Source: Bradyrhizobium sp. CCBAU 53421
GTDB taxonomy: Bacteria > Pseudomonadota > Alphaproteobacteria > Rhizobiales > Xanthobacteraceae
NCBI RefSeq assembly: GCF_015291625.1
Contig: NZ_CP030047.1
Span: 2,914,001 to 2,978,000 of the forward strand
Direction: 5' to 3'
DNA length: 64,000 nt
Made by a program: the position numbers and the translations under genes. The notes under the pieces are model-generated. The model was not told the DNA's origin and did no database searches. It saw only the letters and a list, made by a program, of their open reading frames with translations. Below, one piece after another: positions 33,737-42,945 of the stretch. The first letter of the stretch is position 1; each line of letters starts with the position of its first letter.

Positions 33737-34615
33737 ATGAAGCCGGCCGATGTTGGCATCGCCGTCATGGTCGCGGTGATCTGGGGGCTTGCGTTCGTCG
33801 CAAGCCGGATCGCGCTCGATGAGCTGCCGCCCGAATTGATGACGGCGCTGCGCTTCGGCATCGCGGCGCTGCCGTGCCTGTTCCTGCCGAGGCCGAGCCA
33901 GGTCTCGTGGCCGCTTCTGGTCGGAATCAGCCTCACTTTGTTCCTCGGCCAGTTCCTTGCGCAATCCATCGCCATCGCCCACGGCATGCCGGTCGGGTTG
34001 ACCAGCGTGATCGTGCAGAGCCAGGCGCTGTTCACCATCGGCTTTGCCGCGCTGCTGTTCGGCGAGTTGCCGTCGCGGTTGCAGACCGTCGGGATCGCCA
34101 TTGCCGCGATCGGCCTGCTGATGATCTGCGGCACCGTCGGATACGATTTCAGCGTCGGCGCCTTTGCCATCCTGATGATCTCGCCGATCTCGTTCGCGAT
34201 CGGAAATCTGCTGCTGCGGCCGGCGCAGGGCGCGCGCATGTTCGACCTGTTCGCATGGCTGTGCCTGTGCGCGGCGATCCCGCTGTTCGGCCTGTCGCTG
34301 TTGACCTTGGGCGCGAAGCCGATGTGGCAGGCGCTGTCGCATCTGTCGCCGGCCGGGATTGTCTCGCTGCTGTTTGTCGGCACCGTATCCACCAGCATCG
34401 CCTATTGGCTATGGGGCCGGCTGCTCAGGGATCATCCGGCGGCACAGGTGGTGCCGTTCGCGCTCTTGGTGCCGTTCGTCGGCTCTGCCGCCTCCAGCAT
34501 CGTGTTCGGCGAGAGGTTCGGGCCGCTGCGGCTCGCCGGCATGCTCACCGTGATCGCCGGCATCGCCGTGATGCTGCTGTCGAAGCGGCCAAAAGCTCTG
34601 CCGAAAGTCGCGTGA
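33737..34615 (+). CDS. EamA/DMT-family transporter
   Basis: A 292-residue membrane protein with ten hydrophobic segments in two EamA halves, starting ADVGIAVMVAVIWGLAFVASRIALDELPPELMTALRF. DMT/EamA proteins such as RhtA or YdcZ-like members export amino acids or metabolites. It comes before a LysE-type gene, so both may export amino acids linked to this cluster, which is an inference from position. Confidence 0.85.
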   Translation: MKPADVGIAVMVAVIWGLAFVASRIALDELPPELMTALRFGIAALPCLFLPRPSQVSWPLLVGISLTLFLGQFLAQSIAIAHGMPVGLTSVIVQSQALFTIGFAALLFGELPSRLQTVGIAIAAIGLLMICGTVGYDFSVGAFAILMISPISFAIGNLLLRPAQGARMFDLFAWLCLCAAIPLFGLSLLTLGAKPMWQALSHLSPAGIVSLLFVGTVSTSIAYWLWGRLLRDHPAAQVVPFALLVPFVGSAASSIVFGERFGPLRLAGMLTVIAGIAVMLLSKRPKALPKVA

Positions 34616-34622
34616 GGGCACC

Positions 34623-35231
34623 ATGTCGAGTTCGCTGCTGTTCGCCTTTGTCGTGTTTGCCGTCGTGATGTTCTTCACGCCGGGCCCCAACAACATCATG
34701 CTGTTGTCGTCGGGGCTGACCTACGGCTTCCGCCGCACGGTGCCCCACATTGTCGGCATCACGGTCGGCTTCGCCTTCATGGTCGGCGCGGTCGGCGTCG
34801 GGCTCGGGGCCGTCTTCATCGCCTATCCGATCCTGCAGACCATCCTCAAATATGGCGGCGTCGCCTATCTGGTCTATCTCGCCGCCGTCATCGCCATGGC
34901 CGAGCCGCCCTCGGCGGACAAGGACGACAGGCCGGGCCGCGGCCCGATGACCTTCTGGGGCGCAGCCATGTTCCAGTGGATCAATGCCAAGGGCTGGGTG
35001 ATGGTGATCGGCACCATCACGGCCTATGCGGCGATTGCCGTCTTCCCCTGGAACATCGCGATCCAGGTCGGCCTGAGCCTGGTCCTGGGGACGGTGTCCT
35101 GCATCGTCTGGGCGCTGTTCGGCACCGCGCTGCGGCCGGTCCTGACCTCGCCCCGGGCGATCCGTGCCTTCAACGTCGTCATGGCCATCCTGCTGCTGGC
35201 CTCGCTCTACCCGGTCTTCATGGACGCATGA
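34623..35231 (+). CDS. LysE family translocator
   Basis: A 202-residue protein with six hydrophobic segments and the LysE/RhtB opening MFFTPGPNNIMLLSSGLTYGFRR. The family exports amino acids such as lysine, threonine or leucine. It is 7 bp after the EamA gene. A hairpin TTTCCCC-TGA-GGGGGAAA at about 35260-35277 follows the stop and may reduce transcription into ilvC. Confidence 0.87.
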   Translation: MSSSLLFAFVVFAVVMFFTPGPNNIMLLSSGLTYGFRRTVPHIVGITVGFAFMVGAVGVGLGAVFIAYPILQTILKYGGVAYLVYLAAVIAMAEPPSADKDDRPGRGPMTFWGAAMFQWINAKGWVMVIGTITAYAAIAVFPWNIAIQVGLSLVLGTVSCIVWALFGTALRPVLTSPRAIRAFNVVMAILLLASLYPVFMDA

Positions 35232-35290
35232 TGCCGCACCGCGCCATGCGAGATGAGGGTTTCCCCTGAGGGGGAAAATGCTCTAGACAA

Positions 35291-35316
35291 CGCCGGAAAT
35301 TCGCGGGCGTCCGGCG
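35291..35316 (+). other. Inverted repeat in the ilvC leader
   Basis: CGCCGGA (35291-35297) and TCCGGCG (35310-35316) form a perfect 7-bp dyad separated by 12 bases, about 65 bp before ilvC. It has no U-tract. It could be a protein site or an RNA hairpin; I saw no leader peptide here. Confidence 0.35.
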
Positions 35317-35339
35317 GTTCTGACCTTCCGAAAGCCTGA

Positions 35340-36401
<1,062 letters not shown>

Positions 36402-36451
36402 GGCTGAATTTGCAGGGCGAGCGCGCGTCGCTTGCCCTGCACGCCAAAGGC

Positions 36452-36485
36452 AAAAGGGTGGGCGCGTTGCCCACCCTTTTTCTTT
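36452..36485 (+). terminator. Rho-independent terminator after ilvC
   Basis: A perfect 12-bp stem AAAAGGGTGGGC / GCCCACCCTTTT with a GCGTT loop, followed by TCTTT. Being A/T flanked on both sides it may also serve the converging DUF2336 gene. Confidence 0.9.
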
Positions 36486-36506
36486 GTCACGAAACGCGAG
36501 CGGTGC

Positions 36507-37613
36507 CTAACCGGCGGCCGCCGGCTGCTTCTCGATCCTGTTGTGCAGCTGCCAGAACCGCACGGTGCGCTGCGCGGTTTCCAGCGACAGCCGCCGGTAA
36601 TCGCGGTGCGCGATCTCGAGCGTCGCGTGGTCGATCGGATGCGGCAGCGGCCGCTTGCGCAGGATGGTCTCGACCGTCGGCCAGTTGAGCCGTGCCGAGC
36701 GGCACGGGATCAGGAGCAGGTCGGAGCGCAGCCCGAGCATCAGGCGTTCGATCATCGCGATCGGCATGTCGTTGAGCACGGCGAGCGCGACGGTGACCTC
36801 GTCGAACTTGCCTTGCTCGGCGAATTTGTAGACCGCCACATCGTCGAGCTCGTTGAGCTGCTTCATCAGCTTCACCAGCTCCTCGGCGATGCCGTAGTTG
36901 CGGCGCGGGGCGGCGGCTTCTTCCTGCGCGATGTCGTTCAGCACCTGGCTGATCTCCTCGCGGGCCCTCGGCGATGCGACCGCGAGCAGGCGGGCGCGCA
37001 CGGTTTCCTTGGCGCGCTGCAGCAGGTCGCGCAGCAGCTTGGCCGGAATGTCGATGCGCAGCCCGAGGATCTCGACCAGCTCGTCGTCGCCTTCGGCGCG
37101 GGCGACGATCGAGGAATAGCCGTTGTCGGAGAAATGCGCGCCGGCGTTCTTGGCAAGGCGCCGGATTACCTTGTCCTCGCCGCGGTCGATGATCACGTCG
37201 GTGACGGAGGCGGGCAGGTTTTCCCGTGCCGAGATCGCGAACAGATGATCCTGGCCCTTGGTGCTGGCGATCTCGCGCAGTGCGGCGTTTGAGAGGCGGC
37301 TGGAGTGGGTCAGGACCTCGCCCGCGACGCCGATGTCGTCGTCCCAAGCGAGGTGCTGAATCACCTCAAACGGCGCATAGTCGAGCGGCGCGAGCCGCTT
37401 GCTGAGCTCGGCCCGCGCACGCGTCTCGACGCGCGCGACGAGCAGGCAGAGCACGTCGTCGAACACCTTGACCTGTTCATCGTTGAGGCGGTCGCCGTCG
37501 TTCAGGAACAGATCGGTGACCTGCCGCAGCGTCTGCACGCGTTTGGCCGACGTCCCGTCCCGGACCGCATCCTCGAGTTCGGCAATAATCGATTGTGACG
37601 CCTGTTGCGCCAT
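36507..37613 (-). CDS. DUF2336 domain-containing protein
   Basis: A 368-residue soluble, helix-rich protein with the DUF2336 pattern: VTDLFLNDGDRLNDEQVKVFDDVL at the start, then repeated leucine-rich helical units (VIQHLAWDDDIGVAGEVLTHSSRLSNAALREIA). The family is almost limited to Alphaproteobacteria and has no established biochemical role. It appears to be a single-gene unit. Confidence 0.85.
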   Translation of the reverse strand: MAQQASQSIIAELEDAVRDGTSAKRVQTLRQVTDLFLNDGDRLNDEQVKVFDDVLCLLVARVETRARAELSKRLAPLDYAPFEVIQHLAWDDDIGVAGEVLTHSSRLSNAALREIASTKGQDHLFAISARENLPASVTDVIIDRGEDKVIRRLAKNAGAHFSDNGYSSIVARAEGDDELVEILGLRIDIPAKLLRDLLQRAKETVRARLLAVASPRAREEISQVLNDIAQEEAAAPRRNYGIAEELVKLMKQLNELDDVAVYKFAEQGKFDEVTVALAVLNDMPIAMIERLMLGLRSDLLLIPCRSARLNWPTVETILRKRPLPHPIDHATLEIAHRDYRRLSLETAQRTVRFWQLHNRIEKQPAAAG

Positions 37614-37802
37614 CGATGGGCAACCTTGTTTTCGTTGAATGACACCTGTCCGTGCACCATGCAGGGCGCGGTCTTACACCTGCGTTAAGGTGGAACCCGG
37701 TGCAAATACGGGGCCGTCGCATCCTTAACGGGCCGCGACCGGACATGATTAAATTCGCGGTTCGCTCGGGCAGCACTTGGCCACTTTGCTTTAAGGAATT
37801 GT

Positions 37803-38819
37803 TTACGACGATGCGCGCGCGACGGCGAAGATGTCGATCGCGGCCGCGCGCCCGCGCAACTGCGTGGAGCCGAGCGGCGCCACGACGAAATCGTGGTCCG
37901 GGGGCAGCAGGCGCAGCAGCTCGCCCGAGACCAGCAGCGGCCGGCCGGCCTCCTTGCAATGCGCCTGCAGCCGCGCCGTGACGTTCACCGTGTCGCCGAA
38001 ATAGGCGATCTGGCGCCGCGAGACCCCGCATTCGCTGACCACGACCGGACCGGCATGCATTCCGGCCCGAAACTCCGGCACCACGCCGAACTCCTTGCGA
38101 TAGTGCTCGGCCCGCTTGGCAAGACGGTCCTCGATCGCGAACACGCAGTCGAGATAATTTCGCGACGGCTGGCCGGCGCCGACCGGCCAGGTCACGATGA
38201 CCTCGTCGCCGACATAGGCATGAACCTCGCCGCCATGCGCCACGATCGCATCGTCGATGTCGCAGAAGAAGCGGGTCAGCAGCTCCTGCACGCGGAGCTC
38301 GCCCATCGCCTCCGCCAGCGTCGTCGAGCCGACCAGATCGAGGAACAGCAGCACACGTTCCTCGCGCACCGGCTGGCGGTAGCGTCCGAGCACGATGCTG
38401 AGCAGCGTATGCCCGCCGATCATCCGGACCAGCTCGTAGATCGTCGTGATCGGGATCGAGAGCAGCAGGCCGACACCGATGATCTTGAAGAAGGTCTCCC
38501 GAATCCACTTGGCCTCGACCCCATGTCCGTACAGAACGATCTCCAGCACAATCGCGGCGATCGCGACGATGACGGCGAGGATCACCGAACGGACGATCAA
38601 CTCCACAATGAGCGGCCGTCGCCGCAGCCAGCCGCCGCGCGCGGCCAGATAGAGATGCGTGGCCCAGACGATCAGGGTGAGGGCGGCGCCGTCGAGCGCG
38701 CTGCGCACATAGTTCGCGACGGAGGCTTCGTTGGATTCATCGAAGGCATAGCGAAACAGCCCGCCGACGAGCAGGCCGAACACGGCTAGAACGATCACAG
38801 GCGTCACCGCGCGCCGCAT
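37803..38819 (-). CDS. Membrane-anchored class III adenylate/guanylate cyclase
   Basis: A 338-residue protein with four N-terminal membrane segments (residues about 5-130) and a C-terminal class III cyclase domain. Metal-binding Asp residues are in LLFLDLVGST and YVGDEVIVTW, and the Asn/Arg pair is in FGDTVNVTARLQ. The base-selecting Lys expected three residues before the second GD is Ala here (HAYVGD), unlike the cyclase at 2704-4479. The ATG 38819 is chosen because the first membrane helix follows directly; the frame extends to 38924. Confidence 0.82.
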   Translation of the reverse strand: MRRAVTPVIVLAVFGLLVGGLFRYAFDESNEASVANYVRSALDGAALTLIVWATHLYLAARGGWLRRRPLIVELIVRSVILAVIVAIAAIVLEIVLYGHGVEAKWIRETFFKIIGVGLLLSIPITTIYELVRMIGGHTLLSIVLGRYRQPVREERVLLFLDLVGSTTLAEAMGELRVQELLTRFFCDIDDAIVAHGGEVHAYVGDEVIVTWPVGAGQPSRNYLDCVFAIEDRLAKRAEHYRKEFGVVPEFRAGMHAGPVVVSECGVSRRQIAYFGDTVNVTARLQAHCKEAGRPLLVSGELLRLLPPDHDFVVAPLGSTQLRGRAAAIDIFAVARASS

Positions 38820-38950
38820 GGTTCCTCCACAGCCATGAAATATCCTGCGCGGATCGGGAAGGCCAGCCGCGCGACGGATATGAACGGGATGGGCAGCGGT
38901 CACACTAACGTATGGTCCAGCCACGGGATCGACCGGAAAGGGAAGGCGGC

Positions 38951-39346
38951 ATGATATCGGCTCTCACCACAGGCGCGCGCAGGCTCGGGGCCATGGTGGC
39001 CGTTTTCGTCATCGCCGCCTCGTCGGCCTGGGCGGGCGACCAGGGCGATGGTGAGCAGTCCTGCGACGGCAGCACCTACCAGATGGTCGAGTGCCTCAAG
39101 GCCAAGACCGCGCAATGGGACAAGCGGATGAACGTCGCCTATCAGCAGGCGCTGAAGGATGCCGCCGGTGACAAGCAGCGCGAACAACTGCGCACCGCGC
39201 AACGGTTATGGATCCAGTACCGTGACGCGAACTGCCTGTATTACGACCTCGGCGAGGGCACCATCGCTCGCCTCGACGCCGGCGAATGCATGCGCAGCAT
39301 GACGGAGGCCCGGGCCAAGGAACTGGAGAATCTCGGCCATCAGTGA
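38951..39346 (+). CDS. LprI/DUF1311-family secreted protein
   Basis: A 131-residue exported protein with a signal peptide (to about residue 30, ending SSAWA) and a DUF1311 domain: CDGSTYQMVECLKAKTAQWDKRMNVAYQQAL and LRTAQRLWIQYRDANCLYY, with four conserved Cys. LprI of Mycobacterium, in this family, inhibits lysozyme; other members are uncharacterised. The ATG after GGAAGGCGGC is used. It is divergent from the membrane cyclase. Confidence 0.8.
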   Translation: MISALTTGARRLGAMVAVFVIAASSAWAGDQGDGEQSCDGSTYQMVECLKAKTAQWDKRMNVAYQQALKDAAGDKQREQLRTAQRLWIQYRDANCLYYDLGEGTIARLDAGECMRSMTEARAKELENLGHQ

Positions 39347-39374
39347 GCCATCTTCCGGAGTCAGGACCGACGTC

Positions 39375-39614
39375 ATGACTGACGGAAAGAGCCAGGACGA
39401 ATTGACCCAGCTTGCGGACGAGGCGCTGCGCGCACAGCCCGGCTGCGAGACCGCCCGCGTGCCGACGGTCGCAGCTCTGCCCGACGCGCAGATCGGACGC
39501 AACTGGGAGATCCCGAACGTCGTGCTCGGCGACAGCCTGATCAGCGACGTCGACCGCGCGGTGCTGTCGGTGCATCGCCGGCTCGGCCGCAAGTTTCACC
39601 TGGTGGTGGCCTGA
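39375..39614 (+). CDS. Conserved hypothetical protein
   Basis: A 79-residue soluble protein I do not recognise: DELTQLADEALRAQPGCETARVPTVAALPD, then IGRNWEIPNVVLGDSLISDVDRAV and LGRKFHLVVA. Coding character is good (codon bias like the neighbours, 28 bp after the LprI-like gene, same strand). No motif suggests a function. Confidence 0.65.
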   Translation: MTDGKSQDELTQLADEALRAQPGCETARVPTVAALPDAQIGRNWEIPNVVLGDSLISDVDRAVLSVHRRLGRKFHLVVA

Positions 39615-39616
39615 TC

Positions 39617-40237
39617 TCAGCTCGCCTGAGCCTGACGCGGCGCGGGCCGCGCGGCCATGCTGATCATCCTGACCGCGAACACCGCGGCGAGCGGCACCAG
39701 GAACAGTGCGTAGAGTGGCATCTCGGGGATCCGCTTGCCGAACGAGACCGTGAACTGCAGCAGCAGATAATAGCCGCCGATTAGATGCAGCCCGCGCCAC
39801 GCGCGCCGGCCGAGCATCGCGGCCGTGCGATCGAACGAGGTCGCGGTCAGCGCGATGATGACGAGATAGCCGATACCGCCGAAGACATAGGAGACGATCG
39901 AGGTTGCGGCCGCGAAGCCGGGCGGATCGAGCATCGCGAACGCCGTGATCGCGACCGCATGGATGGCGTGCGAGGCGGCGAAGGCGACGCCCAGATACCG
40001 ACGGTTGCGGCGCTGCCAATGCGTCCAGGCATTCGGCCGGAGCCGCGTCAGCGCCGCCGCGGAGAAGGCGAGGCAAAAGAACAGCAGCGAGGTCCGCGCC
40101 GTGAAGCGGATCACCATCCGCACGCCCTCGACCTCGAACTGCCGCATCGCGGCGATCCAGATCGAAAGCCCGATCAGGGTCAGCGTGAGCAGGCCGAACA
40201 GCCGCCAGCCCTCGAACCAGTTTCGACGCGTCGTCAT
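39617..40237 (-). CDS. Ferric reductase-like transmembrane protein
   Basis: A 206-residue membrane protein with about six hydrophobic segments. Histidines in AFAASHAIHAVAIT and GRRAWRGLHLIGGYYLL are placed as heme ligands in the ferric reductase/MsrQ-like membrane domain. No flavin or NAD domain follows, so it would be a heme-only electron carrier. The ATG 40237 follows GGAGGCG; an upstream start at 40267 lies across an operator-like site. It is divergent from a TetR gene with two matching inverted repeats between. Confidence 0.75.
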   Translation of the reverse strand: MTTRRNWFEGWRLFGLLTLTLIGLSIWIAAMRQFEVEGVRMVIRFTARTSLLFFCLAFSAAALTRLRPNAWTHWQRRNRRYLGVAFAASHAIHAVAITAFAMLDPPGFAAATSIVSYVFGGIGYLVIIALTATSFDRTAAMLGRRAWRGLHLIGGYYLLLQFTVSFGKRIPEMPLYALFLVPLAAVFAVRMISMAARPAPRQAQAS

Positions 40238-40253
40238 GTCCGCCTCCCGTGCC

Positions 40254-40274
40254 AATGTAATCGTCAATTACATT
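40254..40274. promoter_or_regulatory. Operator-like inverted repeat 1
   Basis: AATGTAAT-CGTCA-ATTACATT is a perfect 8-bp-arm inverted repeat with 5-base spacer, 16 bp before the ferric-reductase-like gene. It shares the core TGTAA-N7-TTACA with the site at 40299. Confidence 0.75.
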
Positions 40275-40298
40275 GCGCGGTCTCGCGCGGTCAATCTG

Positions 40299-40315
40299 TG
40301 TAATCGGTGCTTACA
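40299..40315. promoter_or_regulatory. Operator-like inverted repeat 2
   Basis: TGTAA-TCGGTGC-TTACA repeats the TGTAA-N7-TTACA core of the 40254-40274 site, 45 bp away, 30 bp before the TetR gene. Confidence 0.65.
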
Positions 40316-40345
40316 TTCACAACCGGGTGATGCTAGAGATGCGCC

Positions 40346-41053
40346 ATGCGCCGCCCCGCCAAGAGCACGCCTGCCGGACGCCGGCCCGCCAAGCCGCGTC
40401 CGGCCGCGGCGCGGGCGCCGGCGGCCAAGCCGTACCACCACGGCGATCTCCGCCGCGTCCTGATCGAGGCCGCGATGCAGTTGGTCGGCGAGGGCGGGCC
40501 GGAGGCGGTCTCAGTGCGCGAGGCCGCCCGCCGCGCCGGGGTCTCGCCGGGCGCGCCGTTCCGGCATTTCCCGAGCCGGGATGCCCTGATGAATGCGGTG
40601 GCCGAGGAGGCGCAGCGCCGCTTCGGCGCCGAGATCGAGGCGGCGCTGGCCGATGCGCCGCCGGGCGATCCGCTTGGCCGCTTCCGCTGTCTCGGAATCG
40701 CCTATCTGCGCTGGGCGATGCAGAACCCGACCCATTTCGAGATCATCTCCAGCCGCCGCTTCTTCGACCACGACCGTTCGGCCGGGGTCTCCAGCGACAA
40801 TGCGGAGTTGATCAGCCTGACCGCGCGTACGCTGGCGGAGGCATTTTCGGCCGGCCAGCTTGCGGCGCGCGACCTGAAGCAGGTCCAGATCGCCGGCCGC
40901 GCGCTGGTCTATGGCTTTGCCCGGATGCATATCGACGGTCATCTGCCGCGCTGGGGCGTCACTGAGGCGGAGGCCGAGCAGATGGCCGCCGACATCGTCG
41001 ACCTCTTCATCGCCGGCATCGCAAGGCAGGCGGCACCTGCGGCGAAGGTCTGA
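40346..41053 (+). CDS. TetR/AcrR family regulator (WHG C-terminal domain type)
   Basis: A 235-residue regulator with a Pro/Arg/Ala-rich N-terminal tail (about 28 residues), a helix-turn-helix in AVSVREAARRAGVSPGAPFRHFPSRDALM, and a C-terminal domain of the TetR_C_13 (WHG) kind. It lies divergent from the ferric-reductase-like gene and probably binds the two TGTAA-N7-TTACA repeats, regulating both. The ligand is unknown. Confidence 0.88.
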   Translation: MRRPAKSTPAGRRPAKPRPAAARAPAAKPYHHGDLRRVLIEAAMQLVGEGGPEAVSVREAARRAGVSPGAPFRHFPSRDALMNAVAEEAQRRFGAEIEAALADAPPGDPLGRFRCLGIAYLRWAMQNPTHFEIISSRRFFDHDRSAGVSSDNAELISLTARTLAEAFSAGQLAARDLKQVQIAGRALVYGFARMHIDGHLPRWGVTEAEAEQMAADIVDLFIAGIARQAAPAAKV

Positions 41054-41221
41054 GGCGCGCCGCGCCGGCCGGGCATGCTCCGGGCCGGCAAATTCATTGC
41101 GCGTTCATGACGATTCAATTACGTTTTTATGACGCGGTGCAGACACCGGCTGTGCCGTATGCCTCCTGGCCGTTGCCAGTCAAGGCCGTGGCATTGCGCC
41201 GGGTTGTATTGCGTCCCACCC

Positions 41222-42934
41222 ATGGCGCCCGCGCCTCAGCAGAACTCTTCGGTTGCCGCACTGGCCGGCGGTCTTGCCGCGATCGGCATCTGGCGGTTGA
41301 TGGCGGTCGCCGCGCCGCATCTCGGCGCGCTGATCCTGATGCTGCGGACCGAGACCGATTTCGGCTCGCGGCTGTGCTTCCTGCTCACCTGGGGAATCCT
41401 GAACTTCCTGTTCATCGCGTTGCTGCGCCGGCCGGCGCTGTCGGGCGCGCTGTCGCTGACGCTGGTCGTGGTGCTGGTGCTGCTGTCGCGCTTCAAGCAC
41501 GACGTGGTGCAGATGACCGCGAACTTCGTCGACCTGATGGTGATCGATCGCGACACCGCGGCGTTCCTGCTCACGATCTTTCCGAACCTGCGCTGGTCGA
41601 TCATCGGTGCCGGCCTCGTCACGCTGCCTTTGATGTACGCGCTGTGGTGGCTCGATCCGTTCCGCATCCGCCGCCTGCCGGCCGCGGCCGCCTGCCTTGC
41701 CTGCACCGCGGCACTCTCGGGCTATGCCTTCGCCTGGCCGGATGAGGCCTGGCGCGGCTATTACGACGACGGCTATCTGTCGAAATTCGCGCGCTCCGGC
41801 GTCACGGCGGTGTCCGACTTCGTTGCCTATGGCTTCATGGAGTCGGATCCGAGCGCAAGCGACCAGCTCAAGATGCCACTGGTCGACGCCTGCCATCCCG
41901 CCGGGCGGCGGCCGAACATCATCATGATCCATGATGAATCGAGCTTCGACATCCGCGCTGCGTCCGGCGTCAAGGTGCCGCCGGGCTATGGCAGCCAGTT
42001 CAAATCCTATGACGGTGTCGCACGCAAATTCCTCGCCGAGAGCAACGGCGGGCCGAGCTGGTTCACCGAGTACAACGTGCTGGCGGGATTGTCCTCGCGT
42101 TCGTTCGGCCGGTTCTCCTATTTCGTCACCCGCATCGCATCGGGCCGGGTCGAGCGCGGCCTGCCGCTGGCGCTGCGCCGCTGCGGCTACGACACGCTGT
42201 CGCTGTATCCGGCGTTCGGCGCCTTCATGAGCGCGCGCAGCTTCCAGGCCACGACAGGCATCCAGCACTTCTACGACGCGCATGACCTGCATGCGAAGGA
42301 CGTCGAGCCCGACAGCTTCTTCTACGACAAGGCGCTGAAGCTGATGGCCGAGCAGAGGACGCTCGGCACGCCGCTGTTCACCTTCGTCTATCTCGCGGCC
42401 AATCATTTCCCGTGGGAGACGAAATTCCGTCCCGAGCTGCTGCCGGCATGGAAGCGGCCGGGCAACACGCCGTCGATCGACGAATATCTGCGCCGGCAGA
42501 CGATGAGCGCTGGCGACTATGCCGGCTTCGTTGCCGCGCTGAAGAAGAAGTTTCCGGCGCAGCCGTTCCTGATCGTGCGCTATGGCGATCACCAGCCGGA
42601 GTTCTCGCCGCAGCTGCTCGATCCCGGGCTCGACGAGGCCGGCATCGGCAAGAAGCTGATGGATTACGATCCGCGCTACTACGCGACCTATTACGCGATC
42701 GACGCCGTCAACTTCGAGCCGGTGAAGAGCCCGGCGGTGATGGACACGATCGACGCCGCCTATCTGCCGCTGGTGATTCAGGAAGCCGCCGGCATTCCGC
42801 TCGATCCGTCGTTCGAGGAGCAGAAGGCGATCATGCTTCGCTGTGGCGGCGCGTTCTACTCCTGCAAGGATGGCGCCGAAGCGCGCCGCTTCAACCGCCT
42901 GTTGATCGACGCGGGGATCATCAAGGGACTTTAG
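41222..42934 (+). CDS. Sulfatase/LtaS-like membrane hydrolase or transferase
   Basis: A 570-residue protein with about five N-terminal membrane segments and a large periplasmic alkaline-phosphatase-superfamily domain beginning RPNIIMIHDESSFDIR, the place of the metal site and nucleophile in sulfatases and LtaS-like enzymes (Ser-Ser here, where LtaS has Thr). FTFVYLAANHFPWETKF and IVRYGDHQPEFSP supply the later His/Asp metal ligands. This layout is that of phosphoglycerol or phosphoethanolamine transferases. The ATG 41222 is preferred to 41129. No neighbour points to the substrate. Confidence 0.8.
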   Translation: MAPAPQQNSSVAALAGGLAAIGIWRLMAVAAPHLGALILMLRTETDFGSRLCFLLTWGILNFLFIALLRRPALSGALSLTLVVVLVLLSRFKHDVVQMTANFVDLMVIDRDTAAFLLTIFPNLRWSIIGAGLVTLPLMYALWWLDPFRIRRLPAAAACLACTAALSGYAFAWPDEAWRGYYDDGYLSKFARSGVTAVSDFVAYGFMESDPSASDQLKMPLVDACHPAGRRPNIIMIHDESSFDIRAASGVKVPPGYGSQFKSYDGVARKFLAESNGGPSWFTEYNVLAGLSSRSFGRFSYFVTRIASGRVERGLPLALRRCGYDTLSLYPAFGAFMSARSFQATTGIQHFYDAHDLHAKDVEPDSFFYDKALKLMAEQRTLGTPLFTFVYLAANHFPWETKFRPELLPAWKRPGNTPSIDEYLRRQTMSAGDYAGFVAALKKKFPAQPFLIVRYGDHQPEFSPQLLDPGLDEAGIGKKLMDYDPRYYATYYAIDAVNFEPVKSPAVMDTIDAAYLPLVIQEAAGIPLDPSFEEQKAIMLRCGGAFYSCKDGAEARRFNRLLIDAGIIKGL

Positions 42935-42945
42935 GCGCGATCATC

